DNA from: Acidimicrobiales bacterium
Lineage (GTDB): Bacteria > Actinomycetota > Acidimicrobiia > Acidimicrobiales > MedAcidi-G1
Length of the DNA stretch: 32,719 bases
Direction: 5' to 3'
Assembly: GCA_022452035.1 (NCBI GenBank)
Contig: JAKURV010000024.1
Location: 1-32,719 of the forward strand
A program made the translations under genes and the position numbers. The notes below the pieces were generated by a model. It did not search any database. It was not told the origin of the DNA and saw nothing but the letters and a program-made list of their open reading frames with translations. Below are positions 14,753-22,242 of this stretch, one piece after another (position 1 is the first letter of the stretch; each line of letters opens with the position of its first letter).

Positions 14753-16098
14753 CAGTTACCAACCCAATCAGTAAGCCGTTGGTGCAGCCACCGAATCTTG
14801 GATTCCTGGTAGTTCGAGAGCGTGATCCCGGGCTTCCTCGCCGTTTCCAGACCCCTCTGCACCTTCGCCATATTGAAGAGGTCCTGGTCGAAGACCTTTC
14901 CCAACATGCCAAGCTCCGTGGCGTTGGTGAAGGGCTCGTCTTCCTCCAGCCAGTGGATGGGCGCCGGCTCGGGCTTCTCGTCGCCGTGAGGCGCAAGGAA
15001 AATGCACTCCATGATCGAACTGCGATGGTCGTCGCCGTTGGGGCGGAACCGATAGAGGATTCGGTTGAACGCCCCCCACGGATGGAGGTTGGGGAAAACC
15101 GTGTAGTCGATGCTGTCCATCATCTCGGCGTCCGACATCTGGTTCACCCGATCGCCGGCGGCCGGCCGCCAACGATCTCGACTCGCTTCGGCTGCCATCT
15201 CGCGAGCGGTTCTCCCGCTAGGCATTGCGGTTGGCAGTTCCTGGTCGACCCGGACGTCCATCAGCGTCCGCATAATCTGCTCCTCGGAAGGTTCCCACTT
15301 CAGATGGGGACTGGGTGTCCCTCCAGGAGTAATCACTCGAGCAAAGTTCTCCCATATGTCGACCTGGCTGTTGCAGTCTCCTAGGTAGGGGAGAATCTGG
15401 GGATGCGTCCCAACGACATGGAAGGCTTCGCTGAATGCCTCCTGGGTGATCTTCCAGTTCGCGCGGATGACCTTTGCGACATGGGCCTGCTTGTAACGGT
15501 GTCCGAAGTCCCAGCACTCGAAATGCTGGACGATCTCACCGAGGAAGTCGTGCAGGGGTTCAGCATCAGGATCCGGGTTGATGAACACCATTCCGGCCCA
15601 GATCCCGACGGCGCACTGCGGGAGCACAAAAGACTCAGGTTCAACATGGGGGAAGTCCCAATCCGCGGGCACCTTCTTTAGATCCCCGTTCAGTTCCCAG
15701 GTAAAGCCGTGGAAGGGGCACCGGATTTCACTGCACCGTCCGTCGTATTCCTTAAGCAGGCGACCGCGGTGGAGACATGCATTTGGATATGCCCGGATCT
15801 CATCGGGCGCTACCCGGACTACCAGGTAGGAGGCTCTGACGATCTCGTAGATGTAGTAGTCGCCCACCTCTGGGATCTCGTCTTCACGACAGGCGTATTG
15901 CCAGACACGACTCCAGAGCCTCGACACTTCGCGTTGGTGCCACTCCGCAGAGATGTAGCGATCGATTGGGATATCAGCGTCGCCCAGGTATTGGGGGGAC
16001 TCAAGACGCAAAACGGCAGGGACCTCATGCGTGTCGCTGTCCAGAAGTCCCTGATAAGAGATGCCAGGGGACCGAGGAGTCTCGCTAGGTCCATCCAT
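14752..16098 (-). CDS. Rieske non-heme iron oxygenase, alpha subunit (B)
   Basis: 448 residues. Rieske ligands are C108 and H110 in CLHRGRLL and C127 and H130 in CPFHGFTWEL. The catalytic iron site is NWKITQEAFSEAFHVVGTHP, with H227 and H232 as ligands and E224 at the bridging position, where many relatives have aspartate. A late DQDLFNMAKVQRGLE segment probably supplies the third ligand. It is longer than oxygenase A, with an insertion rich in acidic and arginine residues around 265-310, and the two share little sequence outside the motifs, so they likely act on different steps. The ATG at 16098 has no clear ribosome site, but a GGTTA/TAACC inverted repeat lies just upstream. Confidence 0.93.
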   Translation of the reverse strand: MDGPSETPRSPGISYQGLLDSDTHEVPAVLRLESPQYLGDADIPIDRYISAEWHQREVSRLWSRVWQYACREDEIPEVGDYYIYEIVRASYLVVRVAPDEIRAYPNACLHRGRLLKEYDGRCSEIRCPFHGFTWELNGDLKKVPADWDFPHVEPESFVLPQCAVGIWAGMVFINPDPDAEPLHDFLGEIVQHFECWDFGHRYKQAHVAKVIRANWKITQEAFSEAFHVVGTHPQILPYLGDCNSQVDIWENFARVITPGGTPSPHLKWEPSEEQIMRTLMDVRVDQELPTAMPSGRTAREMAAEASRDRWRPAAGDRVNQMSDAEMMDSIDYTVFPNLHPWGAFNRILYRFRPNGDDHRSSIMECIFLAPHGDEKPEPAPIHWLEEDEPFTNATELGMLGKVFDQDLFNMAKVQRGLETARKPGITLSNYQESKIRWLHQRLTDWVGN

Positions 16099-16100
16099 GG

Positions 16101-16127
16101 GGTTAAAAGTAACCGGCGAGTCAATTA
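16101..16127. promoter_or_regulatory. Inverted repeat with spaced operator halves before Rieske gene B
   Basis: GGTTA-AAAG-TAACC (16101-16114) is followed by GGCGAGTCAATTA. The halves TAACCGG and CAATTA match those of the site at 7462-7475 but are four bases further apart. It could be a variant operator or an unrelated regulator site in the 72-base gap between the ABM and Rieske genes. Confidence 0.35.
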
Positions 16128-16170
16128 GTGTCTAGTGGTGCGTTCTGGGAGAAGTCGGGATCCTCTCGGC

Positions 16171-16530
16171 TCAGTCCGATTGACCGGCCGTGAAGAAGTC
16201 AGCTCGGGGTAGGTGGTTGTCGTCGTAGACGGGCTCCGCGAGATCAATCCTGTACTTAAGAGTTTCGGATCCGACAAGTCCGGATGACCGCAGGAGATCT
16301 CGCATGGCAAGGTAGTTCGGGTGTTTGAAGTGCGCAGAGAGGCAATCCTCATCAGTCCAGAGTTCGTAGACTTGAATCCGCGTCGCGACGCAAGGATCTG
16401 GAGCGAAGGAGTAGGCGCGGCACCCCTCTTCCCCTTCTCTCGTGGCCAACTGGAGGACACTGCTCTGAGCCGTTGCCTCGTCCCGGGCGTCCGAGTTCTG
16501 GAACTCAAGGGTGCCAGCAATGATGATCAT
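16171..16530 (-). CDS. Antibiotic biosynthesis monooxygenase (ABM) / YgiN-like domain protein
   Basis: 119 residues with one ferredoxin-like ABM domain: MIIIAGTLEFQNSDARDEA at the start, REGEEGCRAYSFAPDP (about 31-46), TRIQVYELWTDEDCLSAHFKHP (about 50-71), then the final LKYRIDLAEPVYDD strand. These are the usual family landmarks. Members are cofactor-free dimers that oxidise quinol-like substrates, isomerise lactones or simply bind small ligands. An additional C-terminal tail of about 15 residues is present. AGAGG six bases before ATG supports the start. It heads the leftward oxygenase operon and is divergent from the zinc alcohol dehydrogenase gene. Its place upstream of two ring-type oxygenases fits handling of a hydroxylated or quinone-like product, but this is inferred. 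Confidence 0.85.
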   Translation of the reverse strand: MIIIAGTLEFQNSDARDEATAQSSVLQLATREGEEGCRAYSFAPDPCVATRIQVYELWTDEDCLSAHFKHPNYLAMRDLLRSSGLVGSETLKYRIDLAEPVYDDNHLPRADFFTAGQSD

Positions 16531-16603
16531 AGAAATCCTCTCGGGCTAGGGGAGGGGTCCGATCCGTCCCCGTCTGGGAGCGAGAACGTAGTGCCTGGAA
16601 ATC

Positions 16604-16626
16604 AACGGACCCGTTCTGAATCGGGT
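16604..16626. promoter_or_regulatory. Overlapping inverted repeats in divergent ABM / alcohol dehydrogenase control region
   Basis: AACGG-AC-CCGTT (16604-16615) overlaps ACCCG-N8-CGGGT (16609-16626), 30 bases before the alcohol dehydrogenase start. The 125-base divergent gap needs promoters in both directions. These dyads do not fit ACCGRWYRRTTA, so a second regulator may bind here. Confidence 0.35.
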
Positions 16627-16655
16627 TGGTTCGGACGACAGATCGGAAAACTGTG

Positions 16656-17684
16656 ATGCAGGCAGGATTGATCACAGGGCTAAACCAACTCGAATTTCGC
16701 GAGTTCCCTTACCCGACCCCCCGGCCAGGCGGGGTCGTCGTCGAGATCAAGTACTGCGGTATCTGCGGGACAGACGTCCATGCATACCAGTCAGGTCGGC
16801 CCTACCCCCCTGCGGTTTGTGGACATGAATGGGTAGGTGTTGTATCAGCCGTCTCGCAAGACACTGGCCGGCTTAGTGAGGGAGATCGAGTTATTGTCGC
16901 TGTCCCTTCGGCTTGCGGCACTTGCGATCATTGTGGGCATGGTCGTCAAGACCAGTGTCGGTTGGTACGGGCGGTTGCTACTGGTCGCGACACCCAAGCC
17001 CCCGACCACGGTGGGTTTGCGCCTGCGATCGCAGTTTCGGCAAACCGGGTTATGCCTGCCGAAGCGGCGCTTACCGACGTGGAGGCTGCGCAGGTTGAAC
17101 CGACGACAATTTCGGTTCACGCTGTTCGACGAAGCGGCGTGGGGCCTGGAGACAAAATTGTTGTTCAGGGCGCTGGTCCTATTGGCTTGTCTGTGCTCCA
17201 GGTAGCACGGGCATACGGAGTGGACGAGGTGCTGGTTGTTGAGCCCGATGAAGATCGACGAACACTGGCCCTAGAGTTGGGAGCGGACTTGGCGATCATC
17301 CCGGAGGCAGCAGCCGAGATTGTGCTTGAGCGCACTGGGAGTACTGGCGCCGACGCTGTTATCGAATGTGCCGGCTTTCCTGAGACCGTCGAGACCGCGG
17401 TCGGGTTCTGCCGATCTGGGGGAACCGTGTGTCTGGTTGGCATAGCCGACGGCCCAGTTTCGGTTACTCCGCGAGAATGGATTGCCCGCGAGGTGACAGT
17501 GGTCTCAGCCCTGGCCTACCTCCACGAAGAGTTCCAAATAGCGATGGAGTTAATTGCAGACGGCCACGTTCAAGTTCAGCAGGTTCACTCTTCGACCGTT
17601 GGTCTCGCCGACCTTCCTGCTGTGATCGAGAGACTGGCCGGAGGCAGTGGCGAGACCAAAATCTTGGTCGACCCGACTCTGTGA
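16656..17684 (+). CDS. Zinc-dependent medium-chain alcohol dehydrogenase (threonine/butanediol dehydrogenase type)
   Basis: 342 residues. Catalytic zinc ligands are C37 (in CGICGTD, followed by D40) and H57/E58 in GHEW. Structural zinc ligands are C87, C90, C93 and C101. The nucleotide-binding motif GAGPIGLSVLQVARA and VVEPDEDRR, with an acidic end of the second strand, indicate NAD. The protein most resembles sorbitol, threonine and 2,3-butanediol dehydrogenases, which oxidise secondary alcohols to ketones. That would provide an acyloin-type substrate for the acetoin-dehydrogenase-like complex in the same island; this link is inference. ATG 16656 or the adjacent GTG 16653 may be used; only a weak GGAAAA lies upstream. 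It is the last gene of the lower-GC part. Confidence 0.92.
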   Translation: MQAGLITGLNQLEFREFPYPTPRPGGVVVEIKYCGICGTDVHAYQSGRPYPPAVCGHEWVGVVSAVSQDTGRLSEGDRVIVAVPSACGTCDHCGHGRQDQCRLVRAVATGRDTQAPDHGGFAPAIAVSANRVMPAEAALTDVEAAQVEPTTISVHAVRRSGVGPGDKIVVQGAGPIGLSVLQVARAYGVDEVLVVEPDEDRRTLALELGADLAIIPEAAAEIVLERTGSTGADAVIECAGFPETVETAVGFCRSGGTVCLVGIADGPVSVTPREWIAREVTVVSALAYLHEEFQIAMELIADGHVQVQQVHSSTVGLADLPAVIERLAGGSGETKILVDPTL

Positions 17685-17871
17685 TTCTGAGCTATCACCA
17701 CGGGGACCTTCAGCTGGGCTGGGTGTGCTTGTAGTCCGAGCTATCGACCGCGGGCTGTTTTGCTATGGCCGACGGGCATGGGCTCAGTACTGAACGGCAC
17801 CATCGACGACAGCTACAACGGCCTGCTGGGCTGGTTCTGGGTGGCGTGCTCGGTGACCTCCATCGCCCCTG
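17685..17871. other. Intergenic junction between low-GC island and high-GC core
   Basis: No convincing gene, tRNA, transposase or hairpin terminator is seen. Composition changes here from the balanced base use of the island to the strong GC bias of the following genes. GAGCTATC occurs twice (17689-17696 and 17738-17745), too short to call an attachment-site duplication. One reading frame around 17,779-17,868 shows a short hydrophobic stretch (GLLGWFWVACSV) that ends out of frame with the next small ORF; it may be a gene relic. Confidence 0.4.
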
Positions 17872-18000
17872 ATGGCCCTAACCCGGGCGGCCCTCCGAGA
17901 ACGCCAGTACACGGCCGTCATGGCGGCCACCGGCCTTCTCTACCTGGCCATCCTCACCGCCTTCGGCATGGACCTGGTGGCCCGAGCGACGCTGGCCTGA
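17872..18000 (+). CDS. Possible 42-aa single-pass membrane protein or gene remnant
   Basis: ATG 17872 to TGA 18000. The product starts MALTRAALRERQYTAVMAATG and continues with the hydrophobic segment LLYLAILTAFGMDLV, which could span a membrane, and a short basic N-terminus. It has the codon bias of the downstream core genes and lies 70 bases before the adenosyltransferase gene. No ribosome site is evident. It may be a genuine small protein, or the 3' end of a membrane protein whose front (17,779 onward, another frame) has been shifted. I do not recognise a family. Confidence 0.35.
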   Translation: MALTRAALRERQYTAVMAATGLLYLAILTAFGMDLVARATLA

Positions 18001-18036
18001 GGACCGGCCGGTCCGAGGCGGTTGGCGGGCCACGGG

Positions 18037-18058
18037 TAGGATCCGCCGCCGAAGGAGG
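18037..18058 (+). promoter_or_regulatory. -10 promoter element and ribosome site for adenosyltransferase gene
   Basis: TAGGAT (18037-18042) fits the actinobacterial TANNNT -10 consensus. AAGGAGG (18052-18058) follows and precedes ATG 18071 by 12 bases. Transcription would start near 18050 with a leader of about 20 bases. Confidence 0.4.
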
Positions 18059-18070
18059 CTCGGAACGGCG

Positions 18071-18604
18071 ATGAAGGTGTACACCCGTAAGGGGGACGAC
18101 GGGACGACTGGGCTGCTGCACGGCGGCCGAGTGGCCAAGGACTCGCCACAGCCCACGGCCTACGGTGACGTGGACGAGGCCCAGGCGGTAATCGGCCTGG
18201 CCCGGGCGGTGGCCGATGGCGAACTGGCCGGAATCCTGATCGACATCGAGCGCGACCTCTGGGTGGTCATGGCCGAACTGGCCTGCAACCCGGACCGCCT
18301 GGACGAGGCTGGCTCTCGTCCCGGCCCGGAGATGGTGGACCGCCTCGAGAGCCTCATCGACGACGTCTCAGCCCGGTTCGACCCACCGACCGAGTTCGTG
18401 GTGCCGGGTGAGGACGAGGTCTCGGCCCGTCTCGATGTGGCCCGGGCGGTATGCCGCCGGGCCGAGCGTTCGGTGTTGTCAGCTGCCGCCCCCGGATCCT
18501 CGGTGGTGCCATACCTCAACCGTCTGTCCGATCTGCTTTGGACCCTGGCCCGCTGGAGCGAGGGCACCTCGGTTACCGCCCGCTCGCTGGGCGATCCTGA
18601 CTGA
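18071..18604 (+). CDS. Cob(I)yrinic acid a,c-diamide adenosyltransferase, PduO type
   Basis: 177 residues. It transfers the adenosyl group of ATP to the cobalt of cob(I)alamin, giving coenzyme B12 for mutases and related enzymes. The ATP-binding N-terminal motif is TRKGDDGTTGLL (5-16); GDVDEAQA (32-39), the arginine-rich RAVCRRAERSV helix and YLNRLSDLLWTLARW near the end are all PduO/MMAB landmarks. The length is normal. The start is supported by AAGGAGG upstream. It is the first clear core gene right of the compositional change, 20 bases ahead of the aminopeptidase gene on the same strand. No cobalamin riboswitch is visible upstream. Confidence 0.95.
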   Translation: MKVYTRKGDDGTTGLLHGGRVAKDSPQPTAYGDVDEAQAVIGLARAVADGELAGILIDIERDLWVVMAELACNPDRLDEAGSRPGPEMVDRLESLIDDVSARFDPPTEFVVPGEDEVSARLDVARAVCRRAERSVLSAAAPGSSVVPYLNRLSDLLWTLARWSEGTSVTARSLGDPD

Positions 18605-18624
18605 CCGTCCCAACGAGGAGCCCC

Positions 18625-20085
18625 ATGGCCATCCAGTTCTCCACCGCCCGCCGTGCGCCAGCCCGGGCCGAGGTAGTCGCCCATGGGCTGACCGCCGAGG
18701 CTTTCTCGGGCGACCAGCCGTTGCCGTCCGGCTTAGACCGCGACGCCCTGGTGAGCCTCGGCTTCACGGGCCAGGCCGGACAAGTCCAGGTGGTGCCCGG
18801 CGACGGCCGCCTGGTGGCCGCTGTCGGGTTGGGTCCAGTCGACGGGATCGACGCCGTCGGGGTGCGTCGGGCTGCCGCAGCTCTGGCCCGCTCCGTGCGG
18901 AGCCGCCGCTCGCTGGCCGTCGACCTGGCCTCGGCGGCCCGGTCCGACGACCTGTCGGAGGCCGACGCCGCCCACGCCGTCGTGGAGGGGTCAGCCCTGG
19001 CCGTCTACCGGTTCGGCTACAAGTCCACTAAGGACGACGACCACCTGGCGCGAGTGACGCTGGTGGGGAGCACGGCTGCCGGGGTGCGGTCGGCCGTTGA
19101 GCGGGCGACCGCCGTGGTGGACGGCGTGACCCTGGCCCGCGACCTGGTCAACGAGCCGGGCGGGAGCCTGACGCCGCCCAAATTCGCTAACCAGGTCCGG
19201 CGCATGGCTCGCGACCGGGGCCTGACCGTCAAGGTCCTGGACGAGGCGGCCATCCGGCGGGCCCGCCTGGGTGGCCTGCTTGGCGTGAACCGGGGCTCCA
19301 CCCAGCCGCCCCGGTTCGTGGAACTCACCTACACCCCGAAGGGGCGTCCGAGGGGGACGCTGGCTCTGGTCGGCAAAGGGTTGACCTTCGACGCCGGCGG
19401 CCTGTCCATCAAGACCGGGCAAGGGATGATGGACATGAAGATGGACATGGGCGGCGCGGCGGCCGTAGTGGGCGCCATGTCGGTCCTGCCTGCCGTGGCC
19501 CCCCGTTGCCGGGTCCGGGCCTACCTGCCCATGACCGACAACATGTTGGGCGGTGACGCCACCCGGCCGGGCGACGTGTTGACCCTCCGCAACGGCAAGA
19601 CCATCGAGGTGCTGAACACTGACGCCGAGGGGCGCCTGGTGCTGGCCGACGCCCTGTCGCTGGCGTCGGAGGCCAAGCCGGATGCCATTGTGGACCTGGC
19701 CACCCTGACCGGAGCTTGCATGGTGGCTCTAGGCCCACGGATCGCCGGACTTATGGGGCGCGATGACGGCTTCCTGACCCGGGTCGAGGAGGCGTCGACC
19801 CGGACTGGGGAGCGGGTGTGGCGCCTACCGCTGCCCATCGACTACCGGTCGATGGTCGACTCGTCGGTCGCCGACATGAAAAACATCGGAGGGTCATACG
19901 GCGGAGCGCTCACTGCCGGGTTGATTCTGGGCGAATTCGTGGCTGACGGGATCCCGTGGGCCCATCTGGACATCGCCGGCCCGGCGTTCGCCGACGGTGA
20001 CGACGGCGAGGTGGTCACGGGAGGAACGGGCTTCGGGGTCCGGCTCCTGGTCGACCTGGCCTGCACCTTCACTCCCGCCACCTGA
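18625..20085 (+). CDS. pepA: Leucyl aminopeptidase, M17 family
   Basis: 486 residues. Cytosolic metallopeptidase releasing N-terminal residues from peptides; active as a hexamer with two metal ions. The N-terminal macro-like domain covers about 1-165. The catalytic domain shows metal and active-site residues in KGLTFDAGG (K251, D256), SIKTGQGM (K263), D274 in MKMDMGGAA, and the family signature NTDAEGRL (331-338) with D333, E335 and R337. All are present, so it should be active. GAGGAG nine bases before ATG 18625 supports the start. It is likely cotranscribed with the adenosyltransferase gene, although the functions are unrelated. Confidence 0.95.
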   Translation: MAIQFSTARRAPARAEVVAHGLTAEAFSGDQPLPSGLDRDALVSLGFTGQAGQVQVVPGDGRLVAAVGLGPVDGIDAVGVRRAAAALARSVRSRRSLAVDLASAARSDDLSEADAAHAVVEGSALAVYRFGYKSTKDDDHLARVTLVGSTAAGVRSAVERATAVVDGVTLARDLVNEPGGSLTPPKFANQVRRMARDRGLTVKVLDEAAIRRARLGGLLGVNRGSTQPPRFVELTYTPKGRPRGTLALVGKGLTFDAGGLSIKTGQGMMDMKMDMGGAAAVVGAMSVLPAVAPRCRVRAYLPMTDNMLGGDATRPGDVLTLRNGKTIEVLNTDAEGRLVLADALSLASEAKPDAIVDLATLTGACMVALGPRIAGLMGRDDGFLTRVEEASTRTGERVWRLPLPIDYRSMVDSSVADMKNIGGSYGGALTAGLILGEFVADGIPWAHLDIAGPAFADGDDGEVVTGGTGFGVRLLVDLACTFTPAT

Positions 20086-20189
20086 CCGGCCCCGACCGGA
20101 CTCTGATAGGGACTTCTAGCACCTTTCAATTCCCTCAGTTTCGCCCCACCACGGTGGCGGAGGCTGGGCCGTCCTGCGAGGCTCGCCGG

Positions 20190-20993
20190 ATGGACGCTGA
20201 TCTCGTCGATGCCGTCGACCGGGCCGCTTCGCTGGTGGCCACGGCGACCTCGGTCACCGTGCTGACCGGTGCCGGCATCTCCACTGACAGCGGCATCCCC
20301 GACTTCCGGGGACCGAACGGGGTGTGGACCCTCAACCCGGAGGCCGAGAAAGCCTCCGACATTCGGGTCTTCGTCACCGACCCGGAGGTCCGCCGGGCCC
20401 GGTGGGACGTCCTGGCCCACGGCGGGATGTGGGACGGAGTGGAGCCCAACGACGGCCACCAAGCCCTGGTCCCTCTGGAGGCCGACGGGCGCCTCCACAC
20501 CCTGGTCACCCAGAACGTAGACGGCCTCCACGCTCTGGCGGGCAGCAACCCAGCCCGCATCGTGGAAATCCACGGCACGGTCCGCGAGGCCATGTGCCTG
20601 GGGTGTGACTGGCGGGCCCCTATCGACGTCGTGCTGGACCGTGTGCGGTCCGGCGACGCCGACCCTCATTGCGACCGGTGCGGCGACCTCCTCAAGTCGG
20701 CCACCGTGAGCTTCGGTCAGGCCCTCTTCCCCGGTGACATGGAGCGGGCCGAGGAGGCCGCACGGGCCTGTGACCTACTGCTGGCTGTCGGATCCACTCT
20801 CGGCGTCTACCCAGTGGCCGCCATGGTCCCCGTGGCCGTGCGCCACGGCGCCGCGCTCGTGGTGATCAACGGCTCGCCCACCGAGATGGACCACCTGGCC
20901 GACGTGGTGGTCCGCGGTTCGATCAGTGAGGTACTGCCCCGGATCGTTGGCGGTCGGACCGGCGATTCAGGATCCGTGGTGGTCGAATCCTGA
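20190..20993 (+). CDS. NAD-dependent protein deacylase (sirtuin)
   Basis: 267 residues. It removes acyl groups from lysines using NAD. GAGIST (27-32) and GIPDFRG (35-41) form the NAD pocket, TQNVDGLH (107-114) is the conserved core, and H128 in EIHGT is the catalytic base. A zinc ribbon is given by C136, C139, C161 and C164. VGSTLGVYPVA (200-210) is the C-terminal Rossmann motif. ATG 20190 fits the domain start; a GTG at 20154 would add 12 residues without conservation. A gap of 104 bases after the aminopeptidase gene suggests its own promoter. It may deacetylate acetyl-CoA synthetase-like enzymes, as bacterial sirtuins do, but no partner gene is adjacent. Confidence 0.94.
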   Translation: MDADLVDAVDRAASLVATATSVTVLTGAGISTDSGIPDFRGPNGVWTLNPEAEKASDIRVFVTDPEVRRARWDVLAHGGMWDGVEPNDGHQALVPLEADGRLHTLVTQNVDGLHALAGSNPARIVEIHGTVREAMCLGCDWRAPIDVVLDRVRSGDADPHCDRCGDLLKSATVSFGQALFPGDMERAEEAARACDLLLAVGSTLGVYPVAAMVPVAVRHGAALVVINGSPTEMDHLADVVVRGSISEVLPRIVGGRTGDSGSVVVES

Positions 20994-21002
20994 CCTACTC
21001 GG

Positions 21003-21008
21003 TAGGAT
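21003..21008 (+). promoter_or_regulatory. Putative -10 element for leaderless transcript
   Basis: TAGGAT ends seven bases before ATG 21016, so transcription would begin at or next to the start codon. The same hexamer occurs at 18037, and TACCCT stands at the same seven-base distance before rmlA. Confidence 0.5.
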
Positions 21009-21015
21009 TTCCGGC

Positions 21016-22191
21016 ATGGCGACCTTCCGAGACCTCCTAGCCGACGCACGCTCCCACATCCGGGAGACCGACCCGGCCGGTGCCGAGGCCCTGCTAGCCG
21101 ACGGCCACCTCCTCCTCGACGTCCGCGAGCCCGACGAGTACGAGCAGGGGGCCATTCCCGACTCGCTGCACATCCCCCGGGGCAACCTGGAGTCCAACGT
21201 CGAGAACCGGGTGACCGACCGTGACCAGCCCATCGTCGTGATGTGCGCCGGCGGGGTGCGGTCGGCGTTCGCCGCCGACACCCTCCAGCAGCTCGGCTAC
21301 ACCGACGTGGTCTCCATGGACGGAGGCTTCAACCGGTGGAAGGACGAGGGACGCGACTGGCGCACCCCGCGCACCCTGAGCCCAGAGCAGCGCAACCGGT
21401 ACCAGCGCCACCTGCTCCTGCCCGAAGTAGGCGAGGAGGGCCAACTGAAACTGCTGGACGCCTCCGTCCTCATGCTGGGGGCCGGCGGCCTCGGCTCACC
21501 GGCCGCCATGTACCTGGCGGCCGCCGGCGTCGGCCGTATCGGCATCATCGACATGGACGTGGTCGACGAGTCCAACCTGCAGCGCCAGATCCTCCACAAC
21601 CGTGACCGGGTGGGGGAGCGCAAGGTCGACTCGGCCAAGAAGACCCTCACTGCCCTGAACCCGGACGTGGACGTCGTCACCTACGACGTGCGCCTGGGCG
21701 CCGACAACATCATGGACATCCTGCCCGAGTACGACGTGGTGGTGGACGGGGCCGACAACTTCCCCAGCCGCTACCTGCTCAACGACGCCTCGGTGAAGCT
21801 GGGCGTTCCCGTCGTCCACGGCTCGATTTTCCGATTCGAGGGCCAGGTCACCGTGTTCGACCCGCGTAACGGCGTCACCTACCGCGACATGTTGCCCGAG
21901 CCGCCGCCGGCCGAGTTCGCTCCCAGTTGCGCGGAGGCCGGCGTGCTTGGCGTGCTGCCCGGCATCGTGGGTTCCATCCAGGCCCTGGAGGCCATCAAGC
22001 TCATCCTGGGCCTGGGCGATGGCCTGTCGGGGCGCCTGGTGGCCTTCGACGCCATGGACATGTCGTTCCGGGAGTACCGCCTGCAGCGGGACCCCGAACT
22101 CGAGGTGACCTGGGAGAACCGGGACCGCATCGAGGTCACCGAGCTGGACGGCCTCTGCATGCCGAGGGTCACCGCCCCGCCCGAGGGCTGA
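21016..22191 (+). CDS. Rhodanese-ThiF sulfurtransferase/adenylyltransferase (MoeB/MoeZ-like, rhodanese first)
   Basis: 391 residues. A rhodanese domain (about 15-112) carries the active-site loop CAGGVR with C77. The E1-like ThiF domain (about 121-391) shows GAGGLGS (155-161) for ATP, IIDMDVVDESNLQRQ (177-191) and PSCAEAGVLGVLPGIVGS (303-320) with C305. Such enzymes adenylate the C-terminus of a ubiquitin-like sulfur carrier and then sulfurate it, for molybdopterin, thiamine or cysteine synthesis. MoeZ has the domains in reverse order (ThiF, then rhodanese), so the arrangement is notable. The paired zinc CxxC motifs of MoeB are absent. ATG 21016 is chosen because a -10 element stands seven bases upstream; the open frame to 20926 lies in the sirtuin gene. 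No sulfur-carrier gene is nearby. Confidence 0.92.
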   Translation: MATFRDLLADARSHIRETDPAGAEALLADGHLLLDVREPDEYEQGAIPDSLHIPRGNLESNVENRVTDRDQPIVVMCAGGVRSAFAADTLQQLGYTDVVSMDGGFNRWKDEGRDWRTPRTLSPEQRNRYQRHLLLPEVGEEGQLKLLDASVLMLGAGGLGSPAAMYLAAAGVGRIGIIDMDVVDESNLQRQILHNRDRVGERKVDSAKKTLTALNPDVDVVTYDVRLGADNIMDILPEYDVVVDGADNFPSRYLLNDASVKLGVPVVHGSIFRFEGQVTVFDPRNGVTYRDMLPEPPPAEFAPSCAEAGVLGVLPGIVGSIQALEAIKLILGLGDGLSGRLVAFDAMDMSFREYRLQRDPELEVTWENRDRIEVTELDGLCMPRVTAPPEG

Positions 22192-22217
22192 CCGACCCCG
22201 GACGCGTCGGGGTTCGG
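22192..22217 (+). terminator. Hairpin after rhodanese-ThiF gene
   Basis: Arms CCGACCCCG (22192-22200) and CGGGGTTCGG (22208-22217) with loop GACGCGT and one bulged base. It starts directly after the stop codon. No T-run follows, as is common in high-GC actinobacteria. It separates this gene from the sugar-nucleotide locus. Confidence 0.55.
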
Positions 22218-22242
22218 CTCCGACGCTGCGAGACTCGCCGCA

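Noticed and set aside
17689-17745. Direct repeat GAGCTATC near the island boundary as an attachment-site pair
   Set aside because: Eight bases 49 apart is expected by chance, and there is no integrase or tRNA gene nearby.
17765-17872. 35-residue ORF with TGATG overlap to the small ORF at 17872
   Set aside because: The product is rich in Arg, His and Gln with no pattern; the overlap is likely chance.
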